NCBI GenBank assembly: GCA_038530555.1
Contig: JBCBCN010000009.1
Span: forward strand, 85,593-149,592
Source: HKCCE3408 sp038530555
Lineage (GTDB): Bacteria > Pseudomonadota > Alphaproteobacteria > Rhodobacterales > Rhodobacteraceae
Length of the DNA stretch: 64,000 nucleotides
Direction of reading: 5' to 3'
Shown here piece after piece: positions 42,711 to 51,932 of this stretch (its first letter is position 1; the number at the start of each line of letters is the position of its first letter). Below the pieces are notes generated by a model. That model saw nothing but the letters and a program-made list of their open reading frames with translations, searched no databases and was not told the origin of the DNA. The translations under genes were made by a program, and so were the position numbers.

Positions 42711-44066
42711 ATGAATGTCAAAACGGACCTCTCCGCCTTGACCCGAGCGCCCAGCCATAGCGGCACGGTCGAAGGCTATATGCCGGGCTTCGGCAATGAT
42801 TTCGAAACCGAGGCACTGCCCGGCGCGCTGCCCCAGGGCATGAACTCACCGCAGAAATGTAATTACGGGCTTTATGGGGAGCAGCTTTCTGGCACGGCCT
42901 TTACCGCGACGCGGCCTGAGCGGACTTGGTGTTACCGGATCCGGCCCTCGGTCAAGCACTCCCACCGCTACACCCGGATCGACCTGCCGCATTGGATCTC
43001 GGCGCCGCATATTGTGCCGGAGGTCACCTCGCTCGGACAGTATCGCTGGGATCCGCTGCCTCATTCCGAGGCGCCACTGACCTGGCTGACAGGGATGCGC
43101 ACGATGACGAGTGCGGGCGACGTAAACACCCAAACCGGCATGGCGGGCCATATATACCTCGTGACGCAATCGATGGAGGATGAGTACTTTTTCTCCGCCG
43201 ATAGTGAGCTTTTGGTTGTGCCCCAGGAAGGTCGGCTGCGCTTTGCGACCGAGCTTGGCATTATCGATCTCGACCCAAAGGAGATTGCCATCCTTCCGCG
43301 CGGCCTGGTCTACAGGGTTGAAGTGCTGGAAGGACCGGCGCGGGGCTTTGTCTGCGAGAATTACGGGCAAAAGTTTGAGCTTCCGGGCCGTGGGCCGATC
43401 GGGGCCAATTGCATGGCCAATCCGCGCGATTTCAAGGCGCCTGTAGCGGCGTTTGAGGACCGTGAGGTGCCGTCCACGATTACTGTTAAATGGTGCGGTC
43501 AGTTCCACCGCACGGAGATTGGGCAAAGCCCGCTCGACGTGGTGGCCTGGCACGGCAATTACGCGCCGTTGAAATACGATCTGAGCACGTATTGCCCGGT
43601 CGGCGCGATCCTGTTCGATCACCCCGATCCGTCTATCTTCACAGTGCTGACTGCGCCATCAGGGATCGAGGGCACCGCCAATATCGATTTCGTATTGTTC
43701 CGGGAGCGTTGGCTCGTGGCGGAAAATACCTTCCGCCCGCCCTGGTACCACAAAAACGTCATGTCCGAACTGATGGGCAATATCTACGGCCAGTATGACG
43801 CCAAGCCCAAGGGCTTTGTCCCCGGCGGGATGAGCCTGCACAATATGATGTTGCCCCACGGGCCTGACCGTAATGCGTTTGAGGGTGCCTCGAATTCCAA
43901 TCTTGGGCCCGATAAGCTTGAGAACACGATGAGCTTTATGTTCGAAACCCGTTTCCCTCAGCACCTAACAGAATTCGCCGCGCGCGAGGCGCCGCTGCAG
44001 GACGACTATATCGATTGCTGGACCTCGCTTGAGAAGAAATTCGACGGCACACCGGGCGTCAAATGA
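42711..44066 (+). CDS. hmgA: Homogentisate 1,2-dioxygenase
   Basis: HmgA cleaves homogentisate to maleylacetoacetate using Fe(II) and O2. The 451-residue protein shows the family start EGYMPGFGNDFETEALPGAL and the metal site: His347 (PPWYHKN), Glu353 (MSELMGN) and His383 (LHNMMLPHGPD), with the same spacing as in characterised enzymes. A good AGGAGG ribosome site precedes the ATG. Its stop overlaps the start of a 42-residue gene (ATGA), which begins the co-translated series leading to maiA and fahA. Confidence 0.97.
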   Translation: MNVKTDLSALTRAPSHSGTVEGYMPGFGNDFETEALPGALPQGMNSPQKCNYGLYGEQLSGTAFTATRPERTWCYRIRPSVKHSHRYTRIDLPHWISAPHIVPEVTSLGQYRWDPLPHSEAPLTWLTGMRTMTSAGDVNTQTGMAGHIYLVTQSMEDEYFFSADSELLVVPQEGRLRFATELGIIDLDPKEIAILPRGLVYRVEVLEGPARGFVCENYGQKFELPGRGPIGANCMANPRDFKAPVAAFEDREVPSTITVKWCGQFHRTEIGQSPLDVVAWHGNYAPLKYDLSTYCPVGAILFDHPDPSIFTVLTAPSGIEGTANIDFVLFRERWLVAENTFRPPWYHKNVMSELMGNIYGQYDAKPKGFVPGGMSLHNMMLPHGPDRNAFEGASNSNLGPDKLENTMSFMFETRFPQHLTEFAAREAPLQDDYIDCWTSLEKKFDGTPGVK

Positions 44067-44191
44067 GTGAGGCCTTTCTCGACCTGATGTTCTGGATCGT
44101 GGCCCTGGCCGTGATATTTTTTGTTATCCGCTGGCTGCAAAGGCGCCGCTCGGGCGAGGGCGACCATGAGAATCCGTCCAGTGACGAGTGA
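44063..44191 (+). CDS. 42-residue single-span membrane protein between hmgA and maiA
   Basis: Sequence starts MSEAFLDLMFWIVALAVIFF and continues VIRWLQRRRSGEGDHENPSS, ending DE. A helix of about 19 residues (LMFWIVALAVIFFVIRWL) is followed by QRRR and a polar tail, so the C terminus should be cytoplasmic by the positive-inside rule. It starts inside the hmgA stop codon (ATGA overlap) and ends 9 bases before maiA. Function unknown; its position invites a role in this pathway or in its complexes. Confidence 0.65.
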   Translation: MSEAFLDLMFWIVALAVIFFVIRWLQRRRSGEGDHENPSSDE

Positions 44192-44200
44192 GATGCGCTG

Positions 44201-44833
44201 ATGATGGTGCTTTATTCCTACTGGCGCTCCACCACGGCCTATCGGGCGCGCATTGCGCTCAACCTCAAGGGGGTCGAGTACCGTGTGGAAAGCGTCGACC
44301 TCGTCGCGGGCGCGCAGCGGAGCGAGGTCTATTCCGCGCTGAACCCGGTTCAGGCCGTGCCGAGCCTTGTGACAGAAGCGGGTGAGGTTCTGACCCAATC
44401 CATGGCCATCTTGGAATACCTGGAAGAAACGAGCCCCGATCCCGCGCTTCTGCCGCAAGACCCGCTGATCCGGGCCCGCATCCGCGCCGCGGCCAATGTT
44501 ATCGCCACCGACATCCATCCAGTGAACAATCTGCGCGTGGTGAACCGGATCAAAGAAATGGGGCACGGCCAGGACGACAGCGTCGCCTGGATGCAGCATT
44601 GGATGCACAAAGGCTTTGCTGCTTTCGCGACCCTCGCGGCGGGTGAAACCCCGTTTGCCTTTGGGGACATGCCAGGCTTGGCCGATATCTGCCTGGTGCC
44701 GCAACTCTATAACGCCCACCGCTGGGGCGTCGACCTGAGCGCCTATCCCCGCCTGACTGAGATCGAGGCGCGGTGCCTTGCACTGCCCGAATTTGATGCC
44801 GCAAAACCCGAAAACCAAAAGGATGCCGCATGA
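44201..44833 (+). CDS. maiA: Maleylacetoacetate isomerase (zeta-class glutathione transferase)
   Basis: MaiA isomerises maleylacetoacetate to fumarylacetoacetate with glutathione. 210 residues, typical length. The N-terminal thioredoxin-like domain reads LYSYWRSTTAYRARIALNLK (the Ser-containing active site of zeta GSTs is SxxxYRxRIAL), then VQAVPSLVTEAGEVLTQSMA, which binds glutathione. The C-terminal helical domain includes HQW-like WMQHWMHKGFAAFATLA. Its stop overlaps the fahA ATG (ATGA). Confidence 0.93.
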   Translation: MMVLYSYWRSTTAYRARIALNLKGVEYRVESVDLVAGAQRSEVYSALNPVQAVPSLVTEAGEVLTQSMAILEYLEETSPDPALLPQDPLIRARIRAAANVIATDIHPVNNLRVVNRIKEMGHGQDDSVAWMQHWMHKGFAAFATLAAGETPFAFGDMPGLADICLVPQLYNAHRWGVDLSAYPRLTEIEARCLALPEFDAAKPENQKDAA

Positions 44834-46083
44834 GCCTTCTTCGCTCCTGGATCGACAGCGCCAACAACGCCGAGACGCCATTCCCGCTCAACAATCTGCC
44901 CTATGGCGTGTTTTCCGTGGGCGACAGCGACCTGCGCTGCGGTGTGGCGATTGGGGACCGGGTGCTGGACGCAACGGGGCTAGAAGCGGCGGGGATCCTG
45001 CGCGCCGATGCCGACGCCGATGTGCTCGACGCGCCCTTCTGGAATGACTTTATGGCCCTGGGACCTGGCGCTTGGTCGGTCTATCGCGCCGCACTTCAGG
45101 CGCTGTTGGCCGAAGGCGCAGATGACGCGCTGCAAGACCGCGTGATCGCCTATACCGTGCCCCTGGCTGAGGCTGATTTGCATATGCCCTTCCAGGTCAG
45201 CGAATATACAGATTTCTACGCGGGCAAGCACCACGCCGCCAATGTGGGCACGATGTTCCGTGGGCCTGAAAACGCCCTGCCGCCGAACTGGCTGCATATC
45301 CCGATCGGCTATAACGGGCGCGCCTCCTCGGTCGTGGTCTCGGGCACGGAGATCCGCCGCCCCTGGGGCCAGCTCAAAGGTCCGAACGACGATGCCCCAC
45401 GCTGGGCGCCATCCCAGCGGTTTGACATTGAGCTTGAGATTGGCGCGATCGTCGGTACGCCGTCCGACGGGCCGATCAGCGTTGATCAGGCCGATGCAAA
45501 CATCTTCGGTTATGTTCTTTTGAACGATTGGTCGGCGCGAGATATCCAGGCCTGGGAATACCAGCCGCTGGGGCCCTTCCAGGCCAAGGCAACAGCCACT
45601 ACCATCTCCCCATGGATCGTCACGGCAGAAGCGCTCGCACCCTTCCGCACGCCTACCCCCACGCGCGAGGTCGAGCTGCTGCCGCATCTGCGCGACACCG
45701 GACCGATGCTCTATGACATCGACCTCAACGTGACGCTTAACGGCGATCAGATCGCGGCGACGAATTACCGTCAGATGTATTATTCCGCGGCCCAGCAACT
45801 CGCCCATCACACGACCTCGGGCTGTCCCATGCGGGTGGGTGATCTCCTCGGCTCCGGGACTATTTCCGGCCCCGAGCGGACGGAGCGCGGCTCGCTACTA
45901 GAGCTAAGTTGGGGCGGGAAAGAGCCACTGGACCTGCCGTCGGGCGGCACCCGCAGCTTCATCGAGGACGACGACCTTCTTTCGCTGCATGGCGCTGCAA
46001 AGGGCGACGGTTATCAGATCGGCTTTGGTCCCTGCGAAGGCCGAGTGATCGCCGCCGCCAAAAATCCGTTAGGAGACAGCTGA
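44830..46083 (+). CDS. fahA: Fumarylacetoacetase
   Basis: FahA hydrolyses fumarylacetoacetate to fumarate and acetoacetate, completing tyrosine catabolism. 417 residues, with an SH3-like N-terminal domain (NNLPYGVFSVGDSDLRCGVA) and the C-terminal FAH fold: SEYTDFYAGKHHAANVGTMF (calcium and catalytic His), FDIELEIGAIVG (Glu), NDWSARDIQAWEYQPLGPF and TTSGCPMRVGDLLGSGTISG. All blocks typical of the family are present. It overlaps the next gene by 1 base (TGATG). Confidence 0.96.
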   Translation: MSLLRSWIDSANNAETPFPLNNLPYGVFSVGDSDLRCGVAIGDRVLDATGLEAAGILRADADADVLDAPFWNDFMALGPGAWSVYRAALQALLAEGADDALQDRVIAYTVPLAEADLHMPFQVSEYTDFYAGKHHAANVGTMFRGPENALPPNWLHIPIGYNGRASSVVVSGTEIRRPWGQLKGPNDDAPRWAPSQRFDIELEIGAIVGTPSDGPISVDQADANIFGYVLLNDWSARDIQAWEYQPLGPFQAKATATTISPWIVTAEALAPFRTPTPTREVELLPHLRDTGPMLYDIDLNVTLNGDQIAATNYRQMYYSAAQQLAHHTTSGCPMRVGDLLGSGTISGPERTERGSLLELSWGGKEPLDLPSGGTRSFIEDDDLLSLHGAAKGDGYQIGFGPCEGRVIAAAKNPLGDS

Positions 46084-46670
46084 TGGCACCGCATATCCCA
46101 CCCCTCGACCGCTCTGAGCTGCCGCAGTTCGAAGACCGCTTCGCCCGCTATGATCGGATCAGGGGTTTTCTACCCAACTCGATCCTGACGATGGGCCGCC
46201 GCCCAAACATCGCCGAGGCTTTCATGGCCCTCAACCAGGCCGTCCTATATGAAGGCACGGTGCCCGAAGCGCTTAAGATGATGGTCGCGCTGATGACCTC
46301 GATGGCGACAGGGTGCCGCTATTGCCAGGGGCATATGGCCAACCTCTCCCATGTCTATGACGTGCCCGACGACAAAATCGCCGCGATTTGGGAGTGTGAA
46401 ACCTCTGAGCTTTTTACGCCCTCCGAGCGCGCCGCCTTGGTCCTCGCCCGAGAGGCCGCCGGTGTGCCCAACACAGTCGAGGCATCGCATTTCGACGCGC
46501 TTAAGGCGCACTTCTCGGAGGCCGAGATCGTTGAAATCGTCGCCGCGATCGCGCTTTTCGGCTATCTCAACCGCTGGAATGACACGATGGCCACCACGAT
46601 GGAGGCCCACCCCGCCACAGTTGCCGCTCAAGCGATGCCGGCCTGGAATGCAGGCAAGCACGGCAGCTAG
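46083..46670 (+). CDS. Carboxymuconolactone decarboxylase (CMD/AhpD-like) family protein
   Basis: 195 residues starting at the ATG that overlaps the fahA stop; the upstream in-frame extension is ignored. The AhpD-type motif MTSMATGCRYCQGHMANLSH carries a CxxC-xxH pair that often acts as a redox or proton-relay site. The family includes peroxidase partners (AhpD) and decarboxylases. Its place after fahA is common in roseobacters, but a defined step is not known. Confidence 0.85.
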   Translation: MAPHIPPLDRSELPQFEDRFARYDRIRGFLPNSILTMGRRPNIAEAFMALNQAVLYEGTVPEALKMMVALMTSMATGCRYCQGHMANLSHVYDVPDDKIAAIWECETSELFTPSERAALVLAREAAGVPNTVEASHFDALKAHFSEAEIVEIVAAIALFGYLNRWNDTMATTMEAHPATVAAQAMPAWNAGKHGS

Positions 46671-46720
46671 GCTTCATTTTTCCAAAAATACTCACAAAAC
46701 CACGACAAGGACCCCGAGAC

Positions 46721-47671
46721 ATGGCCAAAGCTTTCGCCTCCCAAGGCGACATGGGCGAGAAAACGATCACCTTTGACGAAATCGGCGACGGGCTTTGGGC
46801 TTTCACCGCCGAGGGCGATCCCAATTCTGGCGTGATCATCGGCGATGACGCAGTGATGATTGTCGAGGCCCAGGCCACGCCGCGTCTCGCGGGCAAGGTG
46901 ATCGAAAAGGTTCGCGAGGTGACCGACAAGCCAATCACGCATGTCGTGCTCACCCATTACCACGCCGTCCGAGTCCTGGGCGCTTCGGCCTATGGCGCGG
47001 GGCAGGTCATCATGTCGGAGGCCGCGCGGGGCATGGTCGCCGAACGCGGCCAAGAAGACTGGGACAGTGAATTTCAGCGCTTCCCGCGCCTGTTTGAGGG
47101 CCACGAAAGCATCCCAGGCCTAACCTGGCCCACCACGACGTTCCGGGATCAGATGACGGTATTCCTGGGCAGCCGCCGGGTGGATATCAAACAGATCGGT
47201 CGCGCCCATACCGCCGGGGACGCGGTCATCCATGTGCCCGATCAAAACGTCATGTTCACCGGCGATATCGTGGAATACCATTCGGCTTGTTATTGCGGTG
47301 ATGGCCATTTCGCCGATTGGGGCGGCACGCTTGACGCGATCAAGGCCTACGAGGTCGACGCGATCGCACCGGGCCGGGGCGATGCATTGATGGGCCGAGA
47401 GATGGTCGACAAGGCCATCGAGAACACCCGCGATTTCGTCGACAGCACCTATCGCCCCGCCGCGCGCGTCGCCGCCAAAAACGGCAGTCTCAAGGACGCC
47501 TGGGAGGCTGTGCGCGAGGCCTGCGATCCGAAATTCGCCGATTACGCCATCTATGAGCATTGCCTGCCCTTTAATGTGGCCCGCGCCTATGACGAAGCGC
47601 GCGGCATCGCTCATCCTCGGATCTGGACCGACAAGCGCGATCTGGAGATGTGGGAGGCTCTCCAAGGCTAG
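46721..47671 (+). CDS. MBL-fold metallo-hydrolase-like protein with altered metal motif
   Basis: 316 residues of the metallo-beta-lactamase fold: GVIIGDDAVMIVEAQ, ITHVVLTHYHAVRVLGASAY, GRAHTAGDAVIHVP, NVMFTGDIV and the C-terminal IAPGRG. The usual HxHxDH is THYHAVRVLG: the first two His are kept but the Asp-His (second metal) is replaced, so only one metal site may remain. Later His in GRAHTAGD and Asp in FTGDIV are kept. It is the last gene of the homogentisate series, 50 bases after the CMD-family gene, and may be a thioesterase-like or lactonase-like accessory. Confidence 0.85.
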   Translation: MAKAFASQGDMGEKTITFDEIGDGLWAFTAEGDPNSGVIIGDDAVMIVEAQATPRLAGKVIEKVREVTDKPITHVVLTHYHAVRVLGASAYGAGQVIMSEAARGMVAERGQEDWDSEFQRFPRLFEGHESIPGLTWPTTTFRDQMTVFLGSRRVDIKQIGRAHTAGDAVIHVPDQNVMFTGDIVEYHSACYCGDGHFADWGGTLDAIKAYEVDAIAPGRGDALMGREMVDKAIENTRDFVDSTYRPAARVAAKNGSLKDAWEAVREACDPKFADYAIYEHCLPFNVARAYDEARGIAHPRIWTDKRDLEMWEALQG

Positions 47672-47693
47672 GGGGCAGGGTTAGGTGTTTGGG

Positions 47694-48842
47694 CTATACC
47701 GCGTTAGCTCTTATCAGGCGCGAGGCGGCGTCCCCGGGCCGCTCGATCCCGAGCTGGGTCATGTTGGCGGCCATATCGGCGCGCAGGATATGAACCAGAT
47801 GATCGACCCCGCGCGGCCCGAAGGCCGCGACCGCATAGAGAAACGCCCGGCCAAGCGCCACGAAATCGGCCCCGAGCGCCAGGGCACGCAGGATGTCTAG
47901 ACCGCCCTCGATCCCGCTGTCGAAAATGAGTGGCAGGTCCGGGCCCACAGCCTCTCGGATCAGAGGAAGTTGCGTAATCGCTGCAGGACCCGCCTCAAAC
48001 TGGCGGCCCGCATGGGTGGAAACCCATAGCGCATCAGCGCCCACCGATTTGAGCCAGGCCGCATCCTCGGGGTCGAGCACGCCTTTGACGATCATCGGAC
48101 CCTGCCAGGCCGCGCGCAGAGCCTCGAGGTCGTCCCGGTCGGGAAAGCCGCGGATCAGGCGGCCCGCATGGGCGAAGGCGTGTTTGCCGTTGCCCGGCAC
48201 GTAGTCTTCACAAAAGCCCATGCTCGGTGCCCCCGCTTGCGCCATCGCCATGCTCCAGGCCGGGTTCGTGGCCATCTGCCAGAGCATCTTGGGCTTGAGC
48301 TCTGGGGGCATTTTGAGCAGCGCGCGGCGCTGACGCTCCCGCCGGCTTTCGCCCGGCACATCGACCGTGACAACAAGCGTATGAAAGCCCGCGTCTTTGA
48401 TCCGGCGCAGCATGTCGGCCCGGATCTCGGCATCGCGGACGGGGTAGTGCTGAAACCAGCCCATGTCTCCGGCGAGCTTGCCGGTATCTTCGGGGCGCGC
48501 GGCGGCCACAGTGGACTGACAGAACGGGATGTTGAGGCGCTTGGCGGCGCGGGCGAGGATCTTCTCGGCGCCGGGCCAAACGCTCCCTGCCATGCCGATG
48601 GGCGCCATGGCGACGGGCAGGGCATAGTCGCGGTCCATGAACCGGGCGCTGCAATCGGGCGCGATCTCGCCGCGTAGGATCGCCGGTAGAAACCGCACCG
48701 CGTCGAGGCCGTCACGGTTGTGGCGTTGACCGGCCTCGGTGCCTGTCGCGCTGTCGAGGTACTCGAAGGCGAAATGCGGCACGCGGCGACGCGCCCGTGC
48801 GCGGAGATCCGAGATCGCGGGGTAGGAGAGATCAAGTTCCAT
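47694..48842 (-). CDS. FMN-dependent alpha-hydroxy-acid dehydrogenase (lactate dehydrogenase-like)
   Basis: 382 residues of the FMN TIM-barrel family that oxidises 2-hydroxy acids such as L-lactate or mandelate. Recognised parts are AFEYLDSATGTEAGQRHNRD near the N terminus, VAMAPIGMAGSVWPGAE, VTVDVPGESRRERQRR and the active-site loop WVSTHAGRQFEAGPAAI, with the catalytic His (commonly SNHGGRQ; here STHAGRQ) and Arg. It ends with the FMN-phosphate segment IFDSGIEGGLDILRALALGA. The changed Asn and Gly in that loop suggest an atypical substrate. It converges with the homogentisate operon. Confidence 0.9.
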   Translation of the reverse strand: MELDLSYPAISDLRARARRRVPHFAFEYLDSATGTEAGQRHNRDGLDAVRFLPAILRGEIAPDCSARFMDRDYALPVAMAPIGMAGSVWPGAEKILARAAKRLNIPFCQSTVAAARPEDTGKLAGDMGWFQHYPVRDAEIRADMLRRIKDAGFHTLVVTVDVPGESRRERQRRALLKMPPELKPKMLWQMATNPAWSMAMAQAGAPSMGFCEDYVPGNGKHAFAHAGRLIRGFPDRDDLEALRAAWQGPMIVKGVLDPEDAAWLKSVGADALWVSTHAGRQFEAGPAAITQLPLIREAVGPDLPLIFDSGIEGGLDILRALALGADFVALGRAFLYAVAAFGPRGVDHLVHILRADMAANMTQLGIERPGDAASRLIRANAV

Positions 48843-48955
48843 AGCGCATCCGGTTGATGGGGCTCGGAGACCGTGGGTCCGGTGCCGATATGATCTTTGC
48901 GTTGTGCGTCATAACCTCAAACTTTCGCGGTTGGCGCGAAAATGACAAGCGCCCG

Positions 48956-49960
48956 TCAAGGCAAGCTCTCCAACCAAGCCTGACCCAAATGTGCCGTCGT
49001 TCGGGCAAAGCCCGGCGCCAGGACCTGCGGTTCGGGCGCTTCGATATGGCTGCCGATCCAGGCCAAAAGCGCCATCCGGCGCAGCATGATCAGCGTGTCG
49101 ATCTCCGCGAGATCTGCCGGGCTGAGCGGGCGCTGCGTCTGGTATCCCGCAAGCCAGGCCGCCTTGAGCGCCGGGATGCGCGGGTCGTCCTCGATGAAGC
49201 TTATGGCGGCGGCGAAGTCGTACATGAGCCAGCCGAAGCCGCAATCGTCGAAGTCGATGAGCCAAGGCCTGTCCTGGGCAGTGAGGATATTGGCCAGGCG
49301 CATATCGGCATGGATCAGGCCGAACCGGTCGCGCCCACGTCCATAGGCCGTGAGCCGGGCGATGACCTTTTCTTCGACGCGCTCCAATACGCCGCTTATG
49401 GGGGCGGTCACTTCAGGTGCCTCGCGCCAATCGCCCCAGATGGGTCGTGCGCCGAAGACCGCGTCGGTATCCCAGGTCAATCGCTCGAAGGGCTCGGGTC
49501 TGTCCCAAGCGAGGGTGTGGACGTGGCACTTTGCGGCCATCTCGCCGAGCGTGTGGAAAAGCGGCACAAGATCGCCGCCCGCATCGGGCTCGGCGCCTTC
49601 GATGTATTCGAACAACACCAGAAATCGAGGCGCCTCGAGCTCGGACGCGTGGGCCTCCTCGATTCTTGCCCCGGACTTGGCAGTCAGCGGGCGGGGAACA
49701 GCGATCACCTCACCTTCTCGCAACGCGTCGAGCCAGGCCAGCTCACATTCGATGGCGCGGCGGCTGTGATACCCAGCTCGGTGCACGCGCAGGACGGATT
49801 TAGTCCCATTGGGTGCGTGGATCAGGTAGGTGACATTTTCCGAGACGTTGATCAGCTCCGCCCGCCCCCCCGATGAGGCCTCCCACAGGTCCACCGACCC
49901 TTGGGCCAGGCCGGTCAGGCTGTCCAGAAGATCGCTCAGCGGCAGGGCTTGTTCGGCCAC
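48956..49960 (-). CDS. Aminoglycoside-phosphotransferase-fold kinase (homoserine-kinase-II-like)
   Basis: 334 residues from a GTG at 49960 that follows AGAGGTGTGAC; the longer frame has no ATG with a ribosome site. The kinase core is visible: VLRVHRAGYHSRRAIECELA (ATP-binding Lys/Glu region), LIHADMRLANIL (catalytic Asp and metal Asn) and WLIDFDDCGFGW (Mg-binding Asp). The fold includes homoserine kinase II, choline kinase and antibiotic kinases; the substrate is unknown. Confidence 0.8.
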   Translation of the reverse strand: MAEQALPLSDLLDSLTGLAQGSVDLWEASSGGRAELINVSENVTYLIHAPNGTKSVLRVHRAGYHSRRAIECELAWLDALREGEVIAVPRPLTAKSGARIEEAHASELEAPRFLVLFEYIEGAEPDAGGDLVPLFHTLGEMAAKCHVHTLAWDRPEPFERLTWDTDAVFGARPIWGDWREAPEVTAPISGVLERVEEKVIARLTAYGRGRDRFGLIHADMRLANILTAQDRPWLIDFDDCGFGWLMYDFAAAISFIEDDPRIPALKAAWLAGYQTQRPLSPADLAEIDTLIMLRRMALLAWIGSHIEAPEPQVLAPGFARTTAHLGQAWLESLP

Positions 49961-50085
49961 GTCACACCTCTTCGGGTCGGTTTGAATATGAGGGAGTGAA
50001 ACGCCGACCGCAGGTCCGGTCTGCCATGGCAAGGCAGGGCGCGGCAACGGCCTTCGCGCTTCGTCGCGCTGGACGGGCTCTGCCT

Positions 50086-50871
50086 CTAGATCGCGAGCCA
50101 GAGCATGACCACCGCCATGGCGATCATCATCAGGTTTTCGGTGAGGCTGACAAAGCCGAGGGGCACGTTAGAATTGCCGCCGACACAGGCGCATTTGAGG
50201 GTACGGCGGTCGATATAGACCGCTTTGAAGACACTCACCGCGCCGATCGTAGCGATAAAGAGTGCGGCGGGCGCCGAAGCCCATGTCAGGATCATCCCGG
50301 TCATCAAAATGCCCGCGCCGGTTTCAACGAAGGGATAGATGTAGGCATAGGGCACCCATTTCCGGGCAAGCAGGTCGTAGTTCAGAAACATCGTGCTGAA
50401 GCCTTCGACATCGCGCAGTTTCTGCATGCCCAGAAGGATCATCGAGACCGAGACAAACCAGCCGAGTGTCTGCCAGGTGATCGCGCCAAGGACTCCGATG
50501 GAAAGTGCTAGGGCCGTCAGCGCCGCCACCGCAAATAGAAACAGCACCGGGCGATATGTCGTGGCCTTCGGGTCCCACCCCGTCAGCTTCTCGCGCAGAT
50601 CGGTATAGCCACCAACCCGCTCGCCCTCGATCCAGGCTTGCGGGGTCGTTTTGACATTGTGATGGGCTTTGAAGGCGTCGACCTCGGCCCGGGTGCGAAA
50701 GAGCCTGTCATCGACCTCATAGCCTTGCCCCTCAAGCAGCCAGCGCGCCTTTTGGCCGGAGGGGCACAGGTGATCTGGAAGGGCCATCCGATAGAGCACG
50801 GCGACCTTGCCGCTGGCATCACGGGATGGATCGGTCAACGCATCCGCAGCATCGCGCGTGTCTTTGGGCAT
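50086..50871 (-). CDS. Glutaredoxin-like domain fused to a MauE/DoxX-like membrane domain
   Basis: 261 residues. Residues about 20-95 form a glutaredoxin fold (VAVLYRMALPDHLCPSGQKA, then TTPQAWIEGERVGGYTDL with the cis-Pro). The active site is CPSG instead of CPYC, so a single Cys is available (monothiol-like). Four hydrophobic helices follow, with a periplasmic or interhelical motif CACVGGNSNVPLGFVSLTEN typical of MauE-like proteins, which help form disulfides in amine-oxidising enzymes. A role in redox maturation is inferred. Confidence 0.78.
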   Translation of the reverse strand: MPKDTRDAADALTDPSRDASGKVAVLYRMALPDHLCPSGQKARWLLEGQGYEVDDRLFRTRAEVDAFKAHHNVKTTPQAWIEGERVGGYTDLREKLTGWDPKATTYRPVLFLFAVAALTALALSIGVLGAITWQTLGWFVSVSMILLGMQKLRDVEGFSTMFLNYDLLARKWVPYAYIYPFVETGAGILMTGMILTWASAPAALFIATIGAVSVFKAVYIDRRTLKCACVGGNSNVPLGFVSLTENLMMIAMAVVMLWLAI

Positions 50872-50956
50872 GGTAGGCTCCGTAAGCTCCCGTCAGATAT
50901 ACTGCGGGACCAGCGCCACTCAAGGGCGGCAAAATTGCTGTGGGCGGACGACAGCC

Positions 50957-51814
50957 TTAAACCAATCGACGCGCAAGCTCGGCGATATGCGCCGGTCCAA
51001 CCTCACAGCAGCCGCCGATGATGGTCGCGCCTTGTTTGGCCCAAAGCTCGGCAAAGTCGGCGTAGGCCTCAGGTGTGAGGTCCGTGCGCGCGGAGAGCTG
51101 TTTCACGGTCGCGCCTACTTGCACAAAGCTTGGTGCGATTTCCGTGAAGCCGTTGGCATAGGCCCCGAAAGGGATATCGACGTCTTTGATGATCTCGATC
51201 GCGGTGCTGACGGCTTCTGGCGTGGCGCAATTGATCAGCAGGGCATCGGCTTCGTCGAGGCAATCGAGCACGCCCTCAAGGTCCTCTCCCGATCGCAGCT
51301 TGGTCCCGTCATGGTCATCGACCGACACGCTGAGCCACACAGGTCTTCCATGCCCCGACGCCCCGGCCAGCGCTGTGCGGATATGGGGCAGGGCCGCGAC
51401 AGTTTCGATCAGAAAGTGGTCCACATAAGGGGCTTGGATCCGGCAAATCTCAGCAAAGCGCTCAACGGCGTCCTCTGGCTGCGGCCCTGTTTGATAGGAC
51501 CCGATCAAGGGACCGATGGCGCCGGCGACTTGGCCGTGACCGGCCGCATCCCGAGATGCGCAAGCGATCTCACAGGCCGTGCGGTGGAGTGTTTCGAAAT
51601 GCGTCTCGAGCCCGTGAGACACCAGCCTGTCGCGATGGATCGCGTAGGTGTTGGTGGTCGCCACTACGGCGCCCGAAGCGAAAAAGTCATCATGCACGGC
51701 GCGCACCAGGTCGGGCTCTTCCCTCAACACTTTGGTCGCCCAAAGCGGCGTCGGCTCTTTCGCGCTGCGTGCAATCAGTTCCTGGCCCAAGCCGCCGTCG
51801 AGAATTGTGATCAT
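50957..51814 (-). CDS. Homocysteine S-methyltransferase family protein
   Basis: 285 residues. The (beta/alpha)8 barrel of the MmuM/BHMT family is recognised by ITILDGGLGQELIARS and TTNTYAIHRDRL, and zinc ligands in LLINCATPEAV and IIGGCCEVGPAHI (one plus two Cys). The enzyme transfers a methyl group, often from S-methylmethionine or betaine-like donors, to homocysteine; the donor here is unknown. It stands alone between the glutaredoxin-MauE fusion and the iron-dependent dehydrogenase. Confidence 0.9.
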   Translation of the reverse strand: MITILDGGLGQELIARSAKEPTPLWATKVLREEPDLVRAVHDDFFASGAVVATTNTYAIHRDRLVSHGLETHFETLHRTACEIACASRDAAGHGQVAGAIGPLIGSYQTGPQPEDAVERFAEICRIQAPYVDHFLIETVAALPHIRTALAGASGHGRPVWLSVSVDDHDGTKLRSGEDLEGVLDCLDEADALLINCATPEAVSTAIEIIKDVDIPFGAYANGFTEIAPSFVQVGATVKQLSARTDLTPEAYADFAELWAKQGATIIGGCCEVGPAHIAELARRLV

Positions 51815-51932
51815 GGCGTTGTCCCATCAACATCCGAGTGCCGTCGCATGACATAGAGGTCGGCATGAGCCAAGTTCAATGTTCTCAACAAGGTTATTAG
51901 TCTGGCGACGAGCGGAGGCGACTGCCAGCCAA

